DNA from: an uncultured Gemmatimonadota bacterium
Lineage (GTDB): Bacteria > Gemmatimonadota > Gemmatimonadetes > Gemmatimonadales > GWC2-71-9
NCBI GenBank assembly: GCA_946480845.1
Contig: CAMLLJ010000043.1
Coordinates: forward strand, 1 to 14,535
Direction of reading: 5' to 3'
Length of the DNA: 14,535 nucleotides
Below, in pieces: positions 1 through 7,683 of this stretch. Positions within the stretch are counted from its first letter, which is position 1. Every line of letters starts with the position of its first letter. The position numbers were made by a program, and so were the translations under genes. The notes under the pieces are model-generated. The model made no database searches, was not told the origin of the DNA, and worked only from the letters and a program-made list of their open reading frames with translations.

Positions 1-2177
1 ACCCGGTCGTGCAGGTGCTCGGTGACCGCCCAGGCGATGGCCACGCCGTCGTAGGTCGAGGTGCCGCGGCCGATCTCGTCGAGCAGGACCAGGCTCGCGG
101 CGGTCGCGTTGTGCAGGATGGCGCTGGTCTCGCTCATCTCCACCATGAAGGTGGACTGGCCGCGCGCGAGGTTGTCGCTTGCGCCGACGCGGGTGAAGAG
201 CCGGTCCACCACACCCAGCTCGGCCTCGTCGGCCGGCACGAAGCTCCCGAGCTGGGCCATCAGGGCGCAGAGGCCGATCTGGCGGAGAATGGTGCTCTTG
301 CCCGCCATGTTGGGCCCGGTCACCAGCAGCACCCGCGCCGCCTCGTCGAAGGCGACATCGTTGGGGATGAAGGTCCCCGCCGGCATCAGCCGCTCGATCA
401 CCGGGTGGCGCGAGCCCCGGAGCCGGAAGCCGAAACCCTCGGCCACCTTGGGCCGCACGTAGCGGTGCGCCACCGCGCACTCGGCGAGCGCCGCCCAGAC
501 GTCGAGCCGCGCGAGCAGGCGCGACGTGGCCTGGATCCGCGCCGCCGCCGCGCCGGCCTCCGAGCGGAGCGCGCCGAACAGCTCCGCCTCCCGCGTCACC
601 ATCCGCTCTTCGGCGCCCAGCACCTTCGCCTCGTACTCCTTGAGCTCCGGCGTCACGTAGCGCTCCGCGCCGGTCAGCGTCTGCCGCCGCTCGTAGTCGG
701 CGGGCACCCGGCCGGCCTGCGCGTGGGTGATCTCGAGGTAGTAGCCGAACACCTTGTTGAACCCGACCTTGAGCGACCCGATGCCGGTGCGCTCCCGCTC
801 GCGCTGCTGCAGCGTCGCGATGTAGCGGCGGCCGCCGTCGCGGAGCTCGCGCAGCTCGTCGAGCTCGGCGTCGAAGCCCGCGCGGATCACGCCGCCGTCG
901 GCAAGGAGGGCGGGAAGCCGGTCCTCGAGTGCCGCGGCGAGCCGGGCGCGGAGATCGGCGAGGAGGTCGAAGCCGGTGGCGAGCGACGCGAGCGCAGCAC
1001 TCCGGTCGCGGGCGGCGAGCCCGCTCAGCGCCTCGAGCACGTCGGGGAGCCGCGCGAAGGAATCGCGCAGCGCGCCCAGCTCGCGGGGCGTGGCGCGGCC
1101 GGCGGCGGCCCGTCCGGCCAGGCGCTCGAGGTCGCGGACCCCGTCGAGCGCCTCGCGGATGCGGGCCCGGCCCCGCGCGTCGCTCGCCAGCACCTCGACC
1201 GCGTCGAGCCGGCGCTCGATCCGCGCCGGATCCGAGAGCGGCGAGAGCACCCACTGGCGGAGGAGGCGGGCGCCCATCGGCGTCACGGTGCAGTCGAGCG
1301 TCTCGAGCAGTGTCGTGCCCCGCGCGCCGGCCCGGAGCGGCTCGACCAGCTCGAGGTTCCGCCGGGTCATCTCGTCGAGCCAGAGGTGCGCGTCCCCGCG
1401 GCGCACCGAGGGTCGCGCGAGGTGAGGCAGGCCGGCGGGCTGGAGGTCGGTGAGGTAGCGGAGCAGGGCGCCGGCGGCGCCGACCGCGGCGTCGTCACCG
1501 GGGCCCACGCCGAGGCCGTCGAGCGAGGCGAGCGAGAAGCGGCGGGCCAGGTCGTCGCGGCCGAGCGCGGCGTCGAACTCCCAGCGCTCGCGGGCGGTGC
1601 GGAGGAGGCCGTCCTCGATTGCCAGCGTCGCATCGGCGGGCAGCACCAGCTCCGCCGGCGCGAGCCGCGCGATCGCCTCGGCGAGCCCGCCCGCTGGCAG
1701 CGTCTCGAGGGTGAACTCGCCGGTGGAGAGGTCGATGGCGGCGAGGCCGGCCTCGCTGCCCGCCGCGACGTTCACGGCCACCAGCCAGTTGTTGCGCCCG
1801 CCGGCCACCCAGCCGTCCTGGAGCAGCGCGCCCGGCGTCACCGTCTCCACGACCTCGCGGCGCACGATCCCGCGGGCGAGCTTCGGGTCTTCGACCTGCT
1901 CGCAGATGGCGACGCGGTGCCCGGCGGCCACGAGCTGGCGCAGGTAGTCGGCCGCCGCCTTCACTGGCACGCCCGCGAGCGGCACGCCGTCGCCGCGCGA
2001 GGTGAGGGTGATGCTCAGGACGCGGGCGCCCAGCTCGGCGTCGTCGAAGAACATCTCGTAGAAGTCGCCCATGCGGAAGAAGAGGATCGCGTCCTGGTGG
2101 CGCGCCTTGATCTCCCGGTACTGCTGCATGAGCGGCGTGCCGCCGCCGTTCCGCGCCTCGGCCACGCGCCCGCTCAC
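1..2177 (-). CDS. mutS: DNA mismatch repair protein MutS (3' end cut off by window edge)
   Basis: MutS recognises mismatches and small loops in DNA and recruits MutL using ATP. The visible 725 codons contain no stop. Near the N-terminus lie TPLMQQY (14-20) and FFRMGDFYEMF (33-43), with the mismatch-wedge Phe39-Tyr-Glu41. The connector/core has KVGFNKVFGYYLEIT, followed by the clamp motif ERYVTPELKEYE. The ATPase has Walker A GPNMAGKST at 621-629 and Walker B/signature LLDEIGRGTST at 698-708. The family is usually about 850-880 residues, so roughly 130-150 C-terminal residues are missing off the edge. I chose the GTG at 2177 because it overlaps the stop of the SPOR gene by 4 bases (GTGA) and gives the N-terminal length expected before the FxE motif. 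An in-frame ATG at residue 17 would cut into the TPLMQQY motif. No Shine-Dalgarno sequence is visible, so translation probably depends on coupling to the gene before it. It is third in the holA-SPOR-mutS unit. Confidence 0.97.
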   Translation of the reverse strand, partial: MSGRVAEARNGGGTPLMQQYREIKARHQDAILFFRMGDFYEMFFDDAELGARVLSITLTSRGDGVPLAGVPVKAAADYLRQLVAAGHRVAICEQVEDPKLARGIVRREVVETVTPGALLQDGWVAGGRNNWLVAVNVAAGSEAGLAAIDLSTGEFTLETLPAGGLAEAIARLAPAELVLPADATLAIEDGLLRTARERWEFDAALGRDDLARRFSLASLDGLGVGPGDDAAVGAAGALLRYLTDLQPAGLPHLARPSVRRGDAHLWLDEMTRRNLELVEPLRAGARGTTLLETLDCTVTPMGARLLRQWVLSPLSDPARIERRLDAVEVLASDARGRARIREALDGVRDLERLAGRAAAGRATPRELGALRDSFARLPDVLEALSGLAARDRSAALASLATGFDLLADLRARLAAALEDRLPALLADGGVIRAGFDAELDELRELRDGGRRYIATLQQRERERTGIGSLKVGFNKVFGYYLEITHAQAGRVPADYERRQTLTGAERYVTPELKEYEAKVLGAEERMVTREAELFGALRSEAGAAAARIQATSRLLARLDVWAALAECAVAHRYVRPKVAEGFGFRLRGSRHPVIERLMPAGTFIPNDVAFDEAARVLLVTGPNMAGKSTILRQIGLCALMAQLGSFVPADEAELGVVDRLFTRVGASDNLARGQSTFMVEMSETSAILHNATAASLVLLDEIGRGTSTYDGVAIAWAVTEHLHDR

Positions 2178-3208
2178 GGGTCCATGACCGGGAAGGCGCC
2201 GGGGAACTCGGCGCGGATCCGCGGGAGGGCGGCCTGGGCCTGGGCGCGCGTGGCGTAGCCGCCGGCGCGCACCTTGAGGAGGCCACCCTCGGCCACGATG
2301 CGCGACTCGACGTTCATCGCGCGGAGCTTGCGCACGGCGTCGTCGGCCATCGCCTGGGTGCCGGCGGCGACGACCTGGATGCGGAAGAGGCGCGCGGTGC
2401 GCGGCGGAGCAGCCGGAACGGCGGGGGCGGGAGCTGCGGGAGCGGCAGAATCGGCGGAGACATTGATCGGTGCCGTCTGCGATGGGACGATCGCGGTCGT
2501 GGTGTCCCGCGCAGCCGGCTGAGCCGCGGGCTCGACCGCGGGCTGAGCCGCAGGCTCGGCTGCGAGCCGGACAGTGTCGCGCGGCGGGACCGGCTTCTCC
2601 CCGGGCGCCGGCGGCGGCGGCGCCAGGTCGGCGGCGCGGATCGAGGGGCAGCGCTGGGCGAAGAAGACGAGCTGGCCGCGGATGTCGCTCCCCGCCTGGG
2701 CGCGGCCGAGGCCGTGCCGCACCCAGTCGCACGCCTGCTGCTGCTGCCGCATGTCGAAATAGGTGCGCGCGGCCCAGAACGCCGTCAGCCCGATGAGCGG
2801 CGAGGAGGGATAGTCGCTCCGGATCCGCTCGAGACTGCGGGCGCTGCCGGTGAGGTTGCCGCTCGCGTACTCGAGCTGCGCCAGCTTGAGCAGGGCGTCG
2901 TCGGCCCAGGCGGAGAGCGCGTGCTCCACGGTGATCCGCTGCAGGCTCCGCTGCATCTCCTGCGCGGTGGGGGCGATGACGGCGCCGACGAAGAGCATCT
3001 CGGGCAGCAGCGGGTCGCCCGCCGGCGTGCTCGCGACCAGCCGCTCGAGCGCCGCGCGCGCCGAGTCGCCGGCGCCTTCCTGCGATTCGCGCACGATGGC
3101 GACGAGGCGCGGGTCGGACTGGGCGTGGAGCGGGGCCGCTGCACCGGCGGCCAGGAGCAGGCAGCCGAGCGCGAACGCCGGAGGGCAGAGGGCGAAGGGC
3201 GTCTTCAC
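2174..3208 (-). CDS. Exported helical-repeat protein with C-terminal SPOR domain
   Basis: This 344-residue protein has a signal peptide at residues 1-30 (basic VK start, hydrophobic core ALGCLLLAAGAAA, cleavage near LHAQ). A helical, TPR-like region follows (about 31-195; for example YASGNLTGSARSLERI and YPSSPLIGLTAFWAART). Then comes a Pro/Ala-rich linker (about 196-272) and a SPOR domain at 273-344, beginning RLFRIQVVAAGTQAMADDAV and containing LLKVRAGGYATRAQAQAAL. SPOR domains bind denuded glycan strands of peptidoglycan, often at division sites; a periplasmic, wall-associated role here is inferred. The two Cys residues in the mature part (160, 187) are not in a lipobox. The start is GTG at 3208, overlapping the holA stop by 4 bases (GTGA), with AGAGGG 7 bases upstream. 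The open frame extends further upstream, but that part is a shadow of holA and would bury the signal peptide. The overall fold resembles YbgF/BamD-like envelope proteins, but no specific name is justified. Confidence 0.88.
   Translation of the reverse strand: MKTPFALCPPAFALGCLLLAAGAAAPLHAQSDPRLVAIVRESQEGAGDSARAALERLVASTPAGDPLLPEMLFVGAVIAPTAQEMQRSLQRITVEHALSAWADDALLKLAQLEYASGNLTGSARSLERIRSDYPSSPLIGLTAFWAARTYFDMRQQQQACDWVRHGLGRAQAGSDIRGQLVFFAQRCPSIRAADLAPPPPAPGEKPVPPRDTVRLAAEPAAQPAVEPAAQPAARDTTTAIVPSQTAPINVSADSAAPAAPAPAVPAAPPRTARLFRIQVVAAGTQAMADDAVRKLRAMNVESRIVAEGGLLKVRAGGYATRAQAQAALPRIRAEFPGAFPVMDP
2517..2557. repeat. Short direct repeat encoding EPAAQP in the linker
   Basis: Two 17-base copies (2517-2533 and 2541-2557) differ at one base. 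They start 24 bases (8 codons) apart and encode the repeated EPAAQP units in the Pro/Ala linker of the SPOR protein. The in-frame spacing fits a small internal duplication that changes linker length without breaking the reading frame. Confidence 0.7.
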
Positions 3209-4260
3209 GCGGCGGCCCTCTCGCCCACCGTCAGCGTCATCACCAGGTCGGCCAGCACCGCGCGCTCGTCCGAGAGCGTGGTGCTCTTGAGGGCGATGTC
3301 GGCGGCGAGCGCGGCCTCGAGCGCGCGGCGGAGCCGCGGCGCCGGCCAGCGCTCCGCCCAGCGCACCCAGTTGGCGGATTCCTCGGGCCAGGGGGCGAGG
3401 CCCCACGGCCGCCCGGCCTTGAGCGCGTCCCAGGCCGCCTTCGACAGCGCCTGCCCCCGCGCCTTCCGGTCGTACGCCGCGCGCACCACGCCGACCCCCG
3501 TCAGGGTCATGCCCAGCAGCATGAGCAGCCGGACGCCGCTCACGCCGCTCTGGGCGAGCACCGGCTCGAGGAGCGTCGCCGCGCGCGCGGCGTCGCCGTT
3601 CATCAGCGCGTCGCGCCAGTCGAGCGCGGTCTCGCCGCGGCGCACCCCGACCAGGTCGCCCACCAGCTCCTCGGTGACCACGGTGCCTTCCGGGAGCGCC
3701 GCGAACTTGCCCAGCTCGAGCCGGATCGCCGAGAGGTCGGTGCCGGTGCACTTGAGCAGATGCTCGGCCGCCCCGGGCCCGAAGACGATCCCCTGCTTCC
3801 GGGCCTCCCGGTCGAGCCACTTCTCCGCTTCAGGGCCGGTATAGGGCTTGAACTCGACGCTCACCGCGTGCTTCACCAGCTCCTTGTCCTCGGCCGCCTC
3901 GGCCGAGCCCTGCACCAGGATGACGATGGTCTGGGGCGAGGGGTCCTTGAGGTACTCGAGCAGCGCCGCCTTCGCCTTGGTCTTCCGCTTCCACGCCTCC
4001 ACGTCCCGCACCAGCACGATGCGCCGCTCGGCCATCATGGGGAGGGTGTTGCAGAGGTCGGCCACGGCATCGGGCTCGAGCTGGCCGGCCGAGCGCTGGT
4101 CGAAGTTGAAGTCGCGGAGGGAGGGGTCGAGGGCGTTGTCCAGCAGGTAGCGGACGGCGTCCTCCTTGAGGACGTCCTCGGCACCGTGGAAGTAGTAGGC
4201 GGGGTCGTACCGGCCCTGCTTGAATGCTGCGGCAAGGTCCCGGGAAGAGCGAGACGGCAT
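3205..4260 (-). CDS. holA: DNA polymerase III, delta subunit
   Basis: HolA is the clamp-loader subunit that opens the sliding clamp during loading. The 351-residue length fits the family (about 330-350). The N-terminal domain shows YYFHGAEDVLKEDAVRYLL (22-40), the typical HolA opening, then LCNTLPMMAERRIVLVRDVE, the usual core. Further on are the characteristic LSAIRLELGKFAAL segment and the C-terminal helical domain, including DWRDALMNGDAARAATLLEP. ATG at 4260 is the best start; it is 9 bases after the Nudix stop. There is no Shine-Dalgarno sequence. Instead TAACAT lies 6 bases before the ATG, with TTGTTC 17 bases further upstream inside the end of the Nudix gene, so this gene may begin its own leaderless transcript. 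It overlaps the SPOR gene by 4 bases at its 3' end. Placement with mutS gives the unit a DNA replication and repair theme. Confidence 0.95.
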   Translation of the reverse strand: MPSRSSRDLAAAFKQGRYDPAYYFHGAEDVLKEDAVRYLLDNALDPSLRDFNFDQRSAGQLEPDAVADLCNTLPMMAERRIVLVRDVEAWKRKTKAKAALLEYLKDPSPQTIVILVQGSAEAAEDKELVKHAVSVEFKPYTGPEAEKWLDREARKQGIVFGPGAAEHLLKCTGTDLSAIRLELGKFAALPEGTVVTEELVGDLVGVRRGETALDWRDALMNGDAARAATLLEPVLAQSGVSGVRLLMLLGMTLTGVGVVRAAYDRKARGQALSKAAWDALKAGRPWGLAPWPEESANWVRWAERWPAPRLRRALEAALAADIALKSTTLSDERAVLADLVMTLTVGERAAA

Positions 4261-4295
4261 CCGGGAATGTTAGCGCCGTGCGAAGGCCTGAACAA
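4261..4295 (-). promoter_or_regulatory. Putative leaderless promoter of holA
   Basis: Read on the minus strand: TTGTTC (4290-4295), a 17-base spacer, TAACAT (4267-4272), then TCCCGG (4261-4266) directly before ATG. The -10-like element would place the transcription start on or next to the start codon. Supporting this, no purine-rich ribosome binding site is present. The -35 matches TTGACA at 3 of 6 positions, including the leading TTG. It sits in the coding end of the Nudix gene, so it may add to readthrough from upstream and not replace it. Confidence 0.55.
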
Positions 4296-4809
4296 ACAGG
4301 ATTGCCGCGAGCGTCTTGGCGTCGGTGACGGCGCCCTCGCGCACCAGGCCGAGCAGCGCCGACCAGCGCACCTCGCGCACTTCCACGAACTCGTCGGGCT
4401 CGCGGGCGTGGTCGCCCGGCGCGAGCTCCGTCGCGCTGAAGAGGTGGATGCGCTCGTCGGTGAAGCCGGGAGTGGTGAAGATGGTGGTGAGCGGCTCCAG
4501 CCGGCCCGCCCGGTAGCCGGTTTCCTCCAGGAGCTCGCGCCGGGCGCAGGCCTCCGGCGCCTCCCCGGCGTCGAGCCGGCCCGCGGGAATCTCCCAGATG
4601 ATGCCGTCCGCCGCATGGCGGAACTGGCGGATCATGATGACCCGCGGGTCGGCGGCGCCCGGATCGTCGAGGAAGGGGAGCACCGCCGACGCGCCCGGGT
4701 GCCGGATCATCTCGAGCTGCCCCGTGGACCCGTCGGGAAAGCGGACGGTGTCCACGTCGAGGTCGATCACGCGGCCCGAATAGCGCCGCTCGGCCGAGAC
4801 GAGCGCCAC
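4270..4809 (-). CDS. Nudix hydrolase, ADP-ribose pyrophosphatase type
   Basis: A 179-residue cytoplasmic Nudix protein with no signal peptide. The Nudix box GX5EX7REUXEEXGU is complete at residues 77-99: Gly77, Glu83, Arg91, Glu92, the metal-binding Glu95 and Glu96, and Gly98. Flanking features are those of the NudF/ADP-ribose pyrophosphatase group: IRHPGASAVLPF (35-46), VIMIRQFRHAADGIIWEIPAG (58-77 region) and a C-terminal half with TTPGFTDERIHLF. It probably hydrolyses ADP-ribose or a related nucleoside diphosphate sugar; the exact substrate cannot be read from sequence. The start is GTG at 4809, with GGAG at 4820-4823 about 10 bases away and overlapping the end of the preceding M16 gene, whose stop is 7 bases upstream. 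It is probably the last gene of the ydcF-M16 transcript. Confidence 0.92.
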   Translation of the reverse strand: MALVSAERRYSGRVIDLDVDTVRFPDGSTGQLEMIRHPGASAVLPFLDDPGAADPRVIMIRQFRHAADGIIWEIPAGRLDAGEAPEACARRELLEETGYRAGRLEPLTTIFTTPGFTDERIHLFSATELAPGDHAREPDEFVEVREVRWSALLGLVREGAVTDAKTLAAILFVQAFARR

Positions 4810-4816
4810 CGCGCCG

Positions 4817-6295
4817 CTACTCCGCCACGGCGACGCCGTCCGCGTCGAGCACCGTCACCGGGCCGAGCTTGAGCGCCTCGACGCCGGCCCGGATCTGCGC
4901 GAGGTCGCCCACCACGACGATGGTGAACTGGCCCGGCTGCAGGTAGCGCCGCGCCACCCGGCTCACGTCGGCCGGCTTCACCGCAGCGATGCGGGTGAGG
5001 TAGGTGGAGAGCTCGGACTCGGGCAGCCCGAAGAAGGCGAGGTCGGCGAGCTGCGCCGCCACCGCGCCGTTGGTCTCGATCCGTCGCGGGTAGGCGCGGA
5101 TGAGCACGCCCTTGGCGAACTCGACCTCCTCGGCCGTCGGCGGGCGGGTGGAGCGGATGTCGTTCAGCTCGCGCAGGAACTCCACCAGCGAGCTGTCGGT
5201 CTTGGCGGTGAAGACGCCGGCGCTGGCGACGAACGGCCCGTCGCCCCGGTTGAACGACCAGGCGCTCCGCGCACCGTAGGTGAAGCCCTTCGACTCGCGC
5301 AGGTTGAGGTTGATCCGGCTGGAGAACTGCCCGCCGAGGATCACGTTCATCACCTGGAGCGCGTAGAAGTCGGGATCAGTGGAGCGCGCGGCCCCGGGGT
5401 GGCCGATGCGGATCTCGCTCTGCGCCGCGCCCGGCTTGTCCACCAGGTACACGGCCGCCGGACGCGCCGCGGGCCGCGCGGGCACGGCCGCCGCTTCCGG
5501 CGGCACCGTCCCCTTCTCCCAGCCGCCGAACGCCCGCTCGGCGTAGCGCATCCCCTCCTCGGCGGTGAGGTCGCCGACGATCACCATGATGGCGTTGCCG
5601 GGCCGGTAGAAGCGGCCGTAGAAGCCGGCGATGTCCTCGCGGGTGATGGCGCCGATCGTGGCCGGCGTTCCGTTGCCGGGCCGGCCGTACGGATGCGCGT
5701 CGCCGTACACCTTCCGCGCGAAGGTCTGCGTGGCGATGACGGTCGGCTGGTCCTTCTGCTGGCGGAGCGCCTGCAGGCGCGATTTCCGGTCGCGCTCCAG
5801 CTCCTCGGCGGCGAAGGCGGGCCGGGTCACCAGCTCGCCCATGAGGGCGAAGGCGGAGTCCGCCGTGCGCTTGAGCGTGGTGAGCGAGACCGAGGTGCGC
5901 TCGTCGTCGGCGAAGGCGCCGAGACTGATGCCGAGCGCGTCCACGGCGCGCGCGAAGTCGAGCGCGCTCCGCGAGCTGCTGCCCTCGTCGAGCAGCGAGG
6001 CGGTCATCGCCGCGAGGCCCCCTTTTGCGCCGTCATGCGCGCCGCCGGCGCGAATCACCAGCGACGCACTCACCGACGGCAGCTCGCGCTGGGTCACGGT
6101 CCAGACCTGGAGCCCGTTGGCGAGGGTGCGCTTGGTCACCGCCGGCGTGGCGACGGTGGGCGTCGGGCCGGGGGCGGGGCGCTGGGAGCGGTCGAACGTC
6201 TGGGCCTCGGCGGAACCGCGGAACGGCGGGACGGCGCTGAACAGCACGCCTGCGCCGAGCGCGATGATGCACCACCGCATGATCTGCTGCCTCAT
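4817..6295 (-). CDS. M16 peptidase family, non-catalytic subunit (second pair)
   Basis: A 492-residue M16 (insulinase/pitrilysin fold) protein with a signal peptide at 1-32 ending PPFRGSAEAQ. Two M16 half-domains are recognisable: RTLANGLQVWTV (57-68) opens the first, and DKPGAAQSEIRIGHPGAA (286-303) opens the second. The zinc motif HXXEH is absent: the equivalent place in the first domain reads LAAMT (about 94-98). The Arg/Tyr pair typical of non-catalytic partners is present in LRESKGFTYGA (Arg333, Tyr340). In M16B enzymes of this layout, zinc-binding and R/Y subunits form a heterodimer, so this probably partners the gene just upstream (6292-7683). ATG at 6295 overlaps that gene's stop by 4 bases (ATGA) and has a near-ideal GGAGGTG at 6301-6307. 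The longer open frame upstream is a shadow of the partner gene. It is probably periplasmic. Confidence 0.93.
   Translation of the reverse strand: MRQQIMRWCIIALGAGVLFSAVPPFRGSAEAQTFDRSQRPAPGPTPTVATPAVTKRTLANGLQVWTVTQRELPSVSASLVIRAGGAHDGAKGGLAAMTASLLDEGSSSRSALDFARAVDALGISLGAFADDERTSVSLTTLKRTADSAFALMGELVTRPAFAAEELERDRKSRLQALRQQKDQPTVIATQTFARKVYGDAHPYGRPGNGTPATIGAITREDIAGFYGRFYRPGNAIMVIVGDLTAEEGMRYAERAFGGWEKGTVPPEAAAVPARPAARPAAVYLVDKPGAAQSEIRIGHPGAARSTDPDFYALQVMNVILGGQFSSRINLNLRESKGFTYGARSAWSFNRGDGPFVASAGVFTAKTDSSLVEFLRELNDIRSTRPPTAEEVEFAKGVLIRAYPRRIETNGAVAAQLADLAFFGLPESELSTYLTRIAAVKPADVSRVARRYLQPGQFTIVVVGDLAQIRAGVEALKLGPVTVLDADGVAVAE
6200..6236 (-). repeat. Signal-peptide repeat, copy 1
   Basis: These 37 bases match 7591-7627 with one mismatch. 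They encode the end of the signal peptide (AVPPFRGSAEAQ) of the non-catalytic M16 subunit. Similarity continues more weakly toward the start codon and stops at the mature protein. Confidence 0.9.
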
Positions 6296-7683
6296 GGCAC
6301 CACCTCCCCCGGCTGCGCCGCCAGCTCCGGCTTCCCGGTCGGCACCACCGAGAGCACCACGTGCGGCTTGTCCACCACATAGGTCTCCGCCACGCGACGG
6401 ATGTCGTCCGCGGTCACGGCGCGGTAGCGGGCCAGGTCCTCGTTGAAGAGGTCGGCCTTGCCGTTGAAGGTGAGGTAGGAGTTGAGCCGGTCGGCCTTGC
6501 CCAGGGTGGAGGCGAGCGAGTTCACGAAGTTCGCCTCCACGCCGTTCTTCGCCGCCGCCAGCTCGGCCGCGGTCGGTCCCTCGGCGGCGAGGCGGCGGAT
6601 CTCCTCGTACACCTCGCGCTCCATGAGCGAGAGACTGGTGCCCTCGCGCGCCTGCACGGTCACCTGCACGGCGCCGGCCAGCTCCCGGCTGTTGGCCGAG
6701 GCGCTGACACTCTGCGCCGCCTGCTCCCGGTACACCAGCCGCTCGTAGAGCCGCGACGTCTTCCCCTGGCCCAGGATATTGGCGAAGAGGTCGAGTGCCG
6801 CGTCGTCGGCATGCCAGCGCTCGACCGCGGGCCACGACATCGAGAGCTGCGCCAGCGTCACCCGGTCCTCGAGGACCTCGCGCACGTCGGCGTCGAGCTT
6901 CGCGGGCCGCGGCTCCGGCTTCGGCACCGGCTGCCCGCGCCCGATGGGCCCGAAGTACTTCTGGGCAAGGCGGCGCACCTCGGCCGGCTTCACGTCGCCC
7001 GAGACCACCACGGACGCGTTGTTGGGCGCGTACCAGGTGCGGAAGAAGTTCTTCACGTCCTCCATCGAGGCGGCCGTGAGGTCCTCCTGGTAGCCGATCG
7101 TGGGCCAGTGGTAGGGATGGTCCTTCGGGTAGAGCAGCTCGCCCATGCGGATGAACGCCATGCCGTAGGGCCGGTTCTCGTAGCTCTGCCGCCGCTCGTT
7201 CTTCACCACGTCGCGCTGGTTGGCGAGCTTGGCGTCCGTGAGCGCGGGCAGGAAGAAGCCCATCCGGTCGGCCTCCATCCAGAGCACCATCTCGAGGTAG
7301 TTGGCGGGCACCGCCTCGAAGTAGTTGGTGCGGTCGGCGTTGGTGGAGCCGTTGAGGGTGCCGCCCGCCTCGGAGATGAGCTTGAAGTGCTCGTCGTCGC
7401 CGACGTTCTCCGAGCCCTGGAAGAGCATGTGCTCGAAGAGGTGGGCGAACCCGCTCCGGCCCGGCACCTCGCGCCCGGAGCCGACGTGGTACCAGACGTT
7501 GACCGCCACGACCGGCACCGAGTGGTCCTCGTGGACGACGACCTTGAGGCCGTTGTCGAGGGTGAAGGTCTCGGTGGGGACGCGGAGCTCCTGGGCCTCG
7601 GCGGAACCCCGGAACGGCGGGACGGCGGTAAAGAGCACCGCCGCGCCGAGACCGATCGCGCTCCACCGCATGCAGGCCGTCAT
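6292..7683 (-). CDS. M16 zinc peptidase, catalytic subunit (second pair)
   Basis: A 463-residue exported M16 metallopeptidase. The signal peptide spans 1-31 (hydrophobic AIGLGAAVLFTAVPPF, ending GSAEAQ). FTLDNGLKVVVHEDHSVPVV (40-59) opens the first domain. The inverted zinc motif HLFEH is at 81-85 (His81, His85 zinc ligands, Glu84 catalytic base), and the likely third ligand is Glu163 in VVKNERRQ. RTNYFE and YGMAFIRM are further family landmarks. It lacks the second-subunit R/Y motif, so it probably needs the adjacent non-catalytic subunit to work. Substrate is unknown; family members degrade peptides or process precursors. ATG at 7683 overlaps the preceding gene's stop by 4 bases (ATGA), and GAGG lies 7 bases away at 7691-7694. 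It is a clear paralogue of the gene at 9146-10531, sharing WYHVGSG, GFAHLFEH and DVVKNERRQ. Confidence 0.95.
   Translation of the reverse strand: MTACMRWSAIGLGAAVLFTAVPPFRGSAEAQELRVPTETFTLDNGLKVVVHEDHSVPVVAVNVWYHVGSGREVPGRSGFAHLFEHMLFQGSENVGDDEHFKLISEAGGTLNGSTNADRTNYFEAVPANYLEMVLWMEADRMGFFLPALTDAKLANQRDVVKNERRQSYENRPYGMAFIRMGELLYPKDHPYHWPTIGYQEDLTAASMEDVKNFFRTWYAPNNASVVVSGDVKPAEVRRLAQKYFGPIGRGQPVPKPEPRPAKLDADVREVLEDRVTLAQLSMSWPAVERWHADDAALDLFANILGQGKTSRLYERLVYREQAAQSVSASANSRELAGAVQVTVQAREGTSLSLMEREVYEEIRRLAAEGPTAAELAAAKNGVEANFVNSLASTLGKADRLNSYLTFNGKADLFNEDLARYRAVTADDIRRVAETYVVDKPHVVLSVVPTGKPELAAQPGEVVP
6301..6307 (-). promoter_or_regulatory. Strong ribosome binding site fixing an M16 start
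   Basis: GGAGGTG on the minus strand, with the GGAGG core 7 bases before the ATG at 6295. It lies inside the last codons of the preceding catalytic-subunit gene. It fixes the start of the non-catalytic subunit at the ATGA overlap and shows that this organism does use Shine-Dalgarno sites, in contrast to the three leaderless-type starts. Confidence 0.85.
7591..7627 (-). repeat. Signal-peptide repeat, copy 2
   Basis: The partner of 6200-6236, one mismatch in 37 bases. It encodes AVPPFRGSAEAQ at the end of the signal peptide of the catalytic M16 subunit. The neighbouring mature sequences are quite different, so similarity is confined to the export signal. Confidence 0.9.

Noticed and set aside
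9..2258. Very long plus-strand open frame opposite mutS, and similar ones opposite the other genes (for example 2714-3844, 5399-6382, 6361-7707, 7791-9278, 9308-10681, 11279-12916)
   Set aside because: They are antisense shadows of well-identified minus-strand genes. Their translations are Arg/Gly/Ala/Pro/His-rich without recognisable motifs, as expected where high GC removes stops.
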